Shown: positions 60,919 to 64,000 of the stretch, piece after piece
Numbering within the stretch: the first letter of the stretch is position 1
Layout of the letters: every line of letters starts with the position of its first letter
From: an uncultured Spirochaetota bacterium
Lineage (GTDB): Bacteria; Spirochaetota; UBA4802; UBA5550
Assembly (NCBI GenBank): GCA_937872225.1
Contig: CALMRZ010000028.1
Location: 1 to 64,000 of the forward strand
DNA: 64,000 nt
Direction: 5' to 3'
Program-made: the position numbers and the translations under genes
Notes under the pieces: model-generated
What the model saw: the letters and a program-made list of their open reading frames with translations, nothing else
Databases searched by the model: none
What the model was told of the DNA's origin: nothing

Positions 60919-61485
60919 ATGGTAGAACTTAACAAGGAACAGCAGATAAAGCTCCTGAAACTGGCGAGAAACACCATCGCCGATGCCCTGGGGATGCCGG
61001 CCGGTGAAAAACCGGAATTTAGCGATCCGGTCTTTGAAGAAAAATGCGGGGCCTTCGTTACCCTTCATATCCGCGGACGCCTCAGGGGCTGCATCGGGTA
61101 CATCAAGGGCGTGAAGAATATCCCGGAGACCATCATCGACATGGCAAAGGCTTCGGCCTTCCAGGACCCGCGCTTCCCGCCGTTGGGCAAGGATGAGCTG
61201 GAGAGGGCCGATATCGAAATTTCGGTCCTGTCGCCCATCGAGACCGTGGAAAGCGTCTCGGAGATCAAAGTGGGCAGGGACGGTCTGATCATCTCCCGCG
61301 GCGTCAATTCGGGGCTCCTGCTGCCCCAGGTGCCCACGGAGCAGGGATGGGACCTTGATACCTTCCTCGTTAACACCTGTTACAAGGCGGGACTTCCCGG
61401 GAACGCGTGGCAGCAGAAAGGCACAAAGATCGAAAAATTTTCGGCCCAGGTCTTCGGAGAAAAGGAACTGGGGATGCTGCAATAA
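60919..61485 (+). CDS. amrA: AmmeMemoRadiSam system protein A (AMMECR1 family)
   Basis: 188 residues from ATG 60919 with GGAGG upstream. The AMMECR1 signature LRGCIGYI is preceded by CGAFVTLHIRG, and GLIISRGVNSGLLLPQVPTEQGWD closes the family pattern. AMMECR1 proteins usually occur with MEMO1 and a radical SAM protein. Here the amrB gene lies 2 kb upstream across two genes and a composite repeat. Reaction unknown. Confidence 0.9.
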   Translation: MVELNKEQQIKLLKLARNTIADALGMPAGEKPEFSDPVFEEKCGAFVTLHIRGRLRGCIGYIKGVKNIPETIIDMAKASAFQDPRFPPLGKDELERADIEISVLSPIETVESVSEIKVGRDGLIISRGVNSGLLLPQVPTEQGWDLDTFLVNTCYKAGLPGNAWQQKGTKIEKFSAQVFGEKELGMLQ

Positions 61486-61497
61486 TCGGTAACAACC

Positions 61498-62145
61498 ATG
61501 ATACTGAAAGACACTATAAAGCTTATGGCTGACAATTTCAGGGGAATCGAGGGCGATTCCCTCTTCCTGGATATGACAAAGCTCCGGGGCGAGTTCGCCT
61601 ATTGCGGCCTCTGGTACGGAAGGGACGGCAGCGCTGAAAGCGTAATAACCGCCTCGCTCTATTATGCCGCCGGCGATGAGCGGCCTGAAGACCCGGCCGA
61701 AGAGCTCAAGGAGAACAGCTTCCAGCAGGCGGGGCGCTTCCGGGTGCCCGTCGACCGCGGCAACGTGTGGATCGCGGCGCGGGCATCGGATGATGCGTAC
61801 TGTAACATGCAACTGTCGCCCTTCCGGAAGGAATCCGCCTATGTCAATTACAAGGTCATCAGGCACCGGGCAGGCGGCGTCGAGGTCTTGGGCAGCGGCG
61901 TCCTCCGGGGCGGCGAGGCCTGGTTCGCGAAGATCGGCGTCGAGGACCGGTCCGGGGCCGTGGACTTCAAGGACGCCGTGTTTTACCTGGTGCTGATATC
62001 GGACCCCCCTCCCGGCGACTGGGAGGCGGCGTCCTGCATCGGCGTACAGGGGCTCCCGGTCCTGGTGCCGACGTGCCGTTTCGCCGTGGACCGTACATAT
62101 TCGCCCTGGAACGGGCAAAACCCTCTTGACGGGACCGGCGGTTGA
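61498..62145 (+). CDS. Conserved-looking hypothetical protein
   Basis: 215 residues with no signal, membrane segment or recognised domain. Mixed alpha/beta composition with a Phe/Tyr-rich first third (FRGIEGDSLFLDMTKLRGEFAYCGLWYGRDG) and GRFRVPVDRGNVWIAARASDD. The reading frame is clean and GC3-rich like its neighbours. It follows amrA by 12 bp and may work with it. I do not recognise a family. Confidence 0.6.
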   Translation: MILKDTIKLMADNFRGIEGDSLFLDMTKLRGEFAYCGLWYGRDGSAESVITASLYYAAGDERPEDPAEELKENSFQQAGRFRVPVDRGNVWIAARASDDAYCNMQLSPFRKESAYVNYKVIRHRAGGVEVLGSGVLRGGEAWFAKIGVEDRSGAVDFKDAVFYLVLISDPPPGDWEAASCIGVQGLPVLVPTCRFAVDRTYSPWNGQNPLDGTGG

Positions 62146-62215
62146 ACCATTATGGGCATGTTTTAAAAGGGTTTCTGGTGATCCGAATTGCAACTGTCCG
62201 CGTGACCGTAGCAAT

Positions 62216-62248
62216 GACCCTCCTGTACCCCGGGGTAATAGGAGGGTC
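62216..62248. terminator. Long hairpin between genes, terminator-like
   Basis: Two nested stems, GACCCTCCT/AGGAGGGTC and TACCCC/GGGGTA, 62216-62248. No T-run follows, so rho-independent termination is unproven. It lies between the hypothetical gene (ends 62145) and the lipoprotein gene (62324). Confidence 0.5.
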
Positions 62249-62323
62249 CATGATGATTGTTTCGTCGATTTCGCAATCACATTGTGAAACCCTGTCGTTA
62301 TTTTGAGCGTATCGGAGTCTTTG

Positions 62324-62773
62324 ATGAAAAAAACGTGCATCGTGGCAGCAGCGCTGTTTCTGACCATGACGGTTATCTCCTGTAAAAAAGAGAAAAAATT
62401 CGCCGAGCCTGAATATATCTTTGCCAAGTGGGCCCGGGCCATTGAGACCCTCAATTACAATGATTACGCCTCCTGCGAGGCCTATCCCAAGAGCGAAGGC
62501 GTGTTCCGCGAGATGTTCCGCGACACCTATTACACGGACCTCATGGTGACCGATGTCGAGAAATTGAACGAGAAGAACGTCCTCAAGGACCACCAGGGAA
62601 AACCCTACCTCAAACGGAACGTCCAGTTCGAATGCTCGGAGATTCGGCGGCGGGACCGTAAGCCCCTCCGGCTCCTTCGGGGCGACGTCGATTTCATCAA
62701 CTATGTCGGCAATGACCGGCCCAAAAAGGGCTGGCTCATGTGGAACCGGAAGATCATCCGGATCGAGCGGTAG
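62324..62773 (+). CDS. Lipoprotein of unknown function
   Basis: 149 residues from ATG 62324 (GGAG upstream); an ATG seven codons earlier is less likely. Lipobox VISC at about residue 19. The mature part (YIFAKWARAIETLNYNDYASCEAYPKSEGVFREMF) is helix-rich then beta-rich and resembles NTF2-like or lipocalin-like small exported domains; no certain family. Located 16 bp before a LolC/E-type permease gene, consistent with a lipoprotein-sorting context. Confidence 0.6.
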   Translation: MKKTCIVAAALFLTMTVISCKKEKKFAEPEYIFAKWARAIETLNYNDYASCEAYPKSEGVFREMFRDTYYTDLMVTDVEKLNEKNVLKDHQGKPYLKRNVQFECSEIRRRDRKPLRLLRGDVDFINYVGNDRPKKGWLMWNRKIIRIER

Positions 62774-62789
62774 GGGGCGTGTCTGCGCA

Positions 62790-64000
62790 ATGAGCCTGTA
62801 CGAATTGTTCATAGGGTTTCGCTATCTCAAATCGAAAAAGAGCCAGGGCATCGTGTCCACCAACACGTTTCTCTCGATACTGATCGTGTTCCTGGGCGTC
62901 TTTATCCTGATCGTGGTCCTCTCCGTCATGAACGGCTTCCAGGCCGCCATCAAGGACAAGATACTCGACGTTGATTCCCACGTGACCGTGCAGAACATGT
63001 ACGGGCCGGGGGAGGGCCTCGGGATACGGAACTACGAGGCCCTGGTGAAAAAGATAAAGACCGTCGAGGAGGTGCGCTCGGCCGACCCCTACATCATGTC
63101 CCAGGGGCTGGTGCGCATCGGCTCGAGCATATCCCCGGTCATGGTGCGCGGCATCGGCCGGCACGGGGTCATTCCCGGCGACGTGTCCAAGTTCATTGTC
63201 AAGGACAAGGACAATTTCACGAAAAAGGGAGTGCGGCGCCTTTCGGATAAAACAAAGGCCGAGTTTTTCAACACCCCGACCGCCTTTATCGGCCAGGAGA
63301 TGGCGACAAACAACAACATCATCATCGGCGACTACATCGAGCTGATCGTGCCCAAGGGCGCTCTTACCGTCAGGACGGGCCTCACGCCCGGCATGGAGCA
63401 GTTCAGGGTCATCGGCTTTTTCAAGACCGAGTATTATGACTATGACACCAAGCTCGTCATCCTCTCCCTCCCGCAGGCCCAGCGCCTCTTCGAGATAGGT
63501 GACGCGGTGACCGGCATCGGCATAAAGATCCGGGACGTCTACCGGGCGACCAGGGTTTCCGAGCGGATCAACGCCCTCCTCGGGTACGAGTACCTCACCA
63601 TGACGGCGGAGGAGAAGAACCGCAACCTCTTCTACGCGCTCCAGCTGGAGAAGCTGATCATGATGATCATCCTCTTCCTGGTCATCGTGTCCGCCGGATT
63701 TACCATCATGGGCACCCTGGTCATGGTGGTCATGGAAAAGCGGAAGGCGGTGGGCATATTGAAGTCCATGGGGGCAAAGCCGAATTCGATCATGGTCATC
63801 TTCGTGCTGGAGGGATTTTTCATCGGCATCATCGGGTCCTTCCTGGGGGTCGTCTGCGGGATTGCCGCCGCCCTCAACCTCGACGCCATCATACGGTGGG
63901 TCGAGGACGCGATCAACGGAATCATGGGGAGCATATACGCGCTTTTCAACATGGGGCTCTACGCCAAGATAAACCTGGTGCCGAGCCATGTTTATTATAT
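62790..64000 (+). CDS. LolC/LolE-family ABC transporter permease (5' part)
   Basis: The open frame begins at ATG 62790 and runs off the window end (403 codons seen). MSLYELFIGFRYLKSKKSQGIVSTNTFLSILIVFLGVFILIVVLSVMNGF is the N-terminal transmembrane helix and its signature; a periplasmic domain follows (about 55-280), then FtsX-like helices (LEKLIMMIILFLVIVSAGFTIMGTLVMVVMEKRKAVGILKSMGA). It extracts lipoproteins from the inner membrane with LolD ATPase. Partial only because of the window edge. Confidence 0.9.
   Translation, partial: MSLYELFIGFRYLKSKKSQGIVSTNTFLSILIVFLGVFILIVVLSVMNGFQAAIKDKILDVDSHVTVQNMYGPGEGLGIRNYEALVKKIKTVEEVRSADPYIMSQGLVRIGSSISPVMVRGIGRHGVIPGDVSKFIVKDKDNFTKKGVRRLSDKTKAEFFNTPTAFIGQEMATNNNIIIGDYIELIVPKGALTVRTGLTPGMEQFRVIGFFKTEYYDYDTKLVILSLPQAQRLFEIGDAVTGIGIKIRDVYRATRVSERINALLGYEYLTMTAEEKNRNLFYALQLEKLIMMIILFLVIVSAGFTIMGTLVMVVMEKRKAVGILKSMGAKPNSIMVIFVLEGFFIGIIGSFLGVVCGIAAALNLDAIIRWVEDAINGIMGSIYALFNMGLYAKINLVPSHVYY

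Noticed and set aside
60859-62454. 531-codon minus-strand ORF over amrA and its neighbours
   Set aside because: Antisense to two well-supported genes; arises from high GC and codon bias. Similar long shadow frames at 62754-63989, 48709-49905 and 35145-36239 were rejected for the same reason.

Overview
The window looks like a chromosome segment of an anaerobic member of the Spirochaetota or a close relative. This is inferred from protein content only. The supporting signs are a high density of lipoproteins, a LruC-type lipoprotein, DUF5018-like tandem repeats, a bactofilin, and oxygen-sensitive enzymes (a glycyl radical enzyme, an aldehyde:ferredoxin oxidoreductase family protein, electron-transfer flavoprotein). 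Most of the core is GC-rich; the first ~8 kb, the toxin-antitoxin region and the intergenic elements are more AT-rich. I saw no tRNA, rRNA, CRISPR array, transposase or phage gene.

Layout. 1-5 kb: exported proteins (InlB-repeat lipoprotein, DUF362 protein, fibronectin-III/SGNH-like lipoprotein). 5-11 kb: an NAD synthase-like ATP pyrophosphatase, acyl carrier protein, SGNH-like lipoprotein, sugar-amidotransferase-like ATP pyrophosphatase and AMP-forming acyl ligase, possibly one pathway for modifying a surface molecule. 11-16 kb: a large repeat lipoprotein and a RelE/Phd-like toxin-antitoxin cassette bracketed by a duplicated 3' end of the neighbouring gene. 16-25.7 kb: a DUF1858 redox protein, glycogen debranching enzyme, a DUF1573 lipoprotein with an in-frame TGA that is a selenocysteine candidate, a YciO/Sua5 protein, the LruC protein, a radical SAM/HhH protein, an HD hydrolase and a DUF62 SAM hydrolase. 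26-31 kb: prolyl-tRNA synthetase and etfBA. 32-40.6 kb: bactofilin, a YlbF-like protein, and an operon behind a near-consensus promoter encoding a coiled-coil protein, SPFH/zinc-ribbon protein, two DUF4178 proteins, DUF350 protein, a membrane aminopropyltransferase and a LysR regulator. 41.7-48.6 kb: a second DUF1858 protein, RsmD, an AOR-family oxidoreductase and a single polypeptide fusing a glycyl-radical activase to its glycyl radical enzyme. 48.9-64 kb: GlnRS, GluRS, Sir2, MutL, separate CoaC and CoaB, AmmeMemoRadiSam proteins B and A, several lipoproteins, and a LolC/E-type permease cut by the window end.

Three kinds of non-coding repeats run through the gaps. (1) Composite elements of about 530-610 bp at 31.3, 41.0 and 60.2 kb have mirror-image architecture: an outer arm (short hairpin, AT spacer, 15-bp purine/pyrimidine hairpin, conserved box) and its inverted counterpart enclose pairs of short hairpins whose stems differ between copies by compensatory changes while the purine loops are kept. 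(2) The same loop-hairpin pairs occur alone at 16.1, 27.4, 45.0 and 50.7 kb. (3) C-run/G-run palindromes of about 75 bp lie in gaps at 20.2, 24.7 and 51.6 kb, and one copy sits in frame inside mutL.

The most interesting points are the candidate selenoprotein, the composite elements, the activase-GRE fusion beside an AOR-family enzyme, the in-frame repeat in MutL, and the toxin-antitoxin insertion scar.
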